14,324 bases of DNA from an uncultured Clostridia bacterium (GTDB lineage: Bacteria > Bacillota > Clostridia > TANB77 > CAG-508): assembly GCA_934131055.1 (NCBI GenBank), contig CAKOZB010000026.1:1-14324 (forward strand), in the 5' to 3' direction. Shown here in pieces: positions 14,172-14,324 of the stretch (its first letter is position 1; the number at the start of each line of letters is the position of its first letter). Position numbers and translations under genes: made by a program. The notes under the pieces were generated by a model that made no database searches, was not told the DNA's origin, and saw only the letters and a program-made list of their open reading frames with translations.

Positions 14172-14324
14172 CTATTTTCTAGACTCTACAATAAGTTTTA
14201 TACCAGTTCTTTCTTCGCCTTCTACTTCCACTTCTGCAAATGCTGGTATACATATTAAATCGACACCTGCTGGAGCAACGAACCCTCTTGCAATAGCTAC
14301 TGCCTTCACGGCTTGGTTTAATGC
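14172..14324 (-). CDS. spoVS: Stage V sporulation protein S, C-terminal part (cut by window edge)
   Basis: The last 50 residues and the TAG stop are present; the N-terminal 35 or so residues lie beyond the window. The visible part begins ALNQAVKAVAIARGFVAPAG, followed by VDLICIPAFAEVEVEGEERT and GIKLIVESRK, a close match to the highly conserved SpoVS family (about 86 residues in B. subtilis). SpoVS is an Alba-fold, probably nucleic-acid-binding protein required for progress past stage V of sporulation. Its presence marks the organism as a spore former or a close relative. A hairpin terminator follows. In many clostridia it lies near recA, as here. Confidence 0.95.
   Translation of the reverse strand, partial: ALNQAVKAVAIARGFVAPAGVDLICIPAFAEVEVEGEERTGIKLIVESRK

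Overview
The window is AT-rich DNA from a spore-forming, low-GC Gram-positive bacterium, most likely a Clostridia-type Firmicute. The reasons are the strong AT bias, GGAGG-type ribosome binding sites, sigma-A-like promoters, the sporulation genes spoVS and gerW (ytfJ family), and the classic ylxM-ffh-rpsP-khpA-rimM-trmD-rplS order. All supportable genes lie on the minus strand, so the window reads right to left.

Right end (14324 to about 11000): the 3' end of spoVS with a terminator; an ABC-type peptide-binding protein that carries an N-terminal membrane anchor instead of a lipobox and has no transporter genes beside it; then recA with a consensus promoter, two LexA-box-like palindromes and a terminator.

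Middle right (10938 to 8804): an AbiEi/AbiEii-type toxin-antitoxin pair sits between recA and recX. Its promoter has its -10 box between the two halves of a TACCGA/TCGGTA inverted repeat, a good candidate for the antitoxin operator. recX appears to have its own promoter in the 52-base gap after the toxin gene. A 125-base hairpin element with about 25-base arms, resembling a miniature mobile or repetitive element, fills the gap between recX and scpA.

Middle (8769 to 6307): scpA (condensin kleisin), a DUF2953 membrane protein and gerW. No scpB follows scpA. A GTATA-N18-CATATTA sequence just after DUF2953 matches the sigma-G (forespore) promoter pattern and could drive gerW.

Left (6285 to 889): a cysteine-synthase-family PLP enzyme with palindromes in its promoter/leader, then a sigma-A promoter followed by the ylxM-ffh-rpsP-khpA-rimM-trmD-rplS operon (protein targeting, ribosome assembly and tRNA modification), ending in a long hairpin terminator. 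L19 and GerW both carry long charged C-terminal tails. The left edge cuts a gene for an AlbA_2 (Schlafen-type) domain protein.

I see no tRNA, rRNA, CRISPR array, transposase gene or replication origin. No stretch longer than 300 bases lacks a gene. The most interesting accessory parts are the AbiE insertion, the hairpin element and the unusual scpA neighbourhood; none clearly amounts to an undescribed system.
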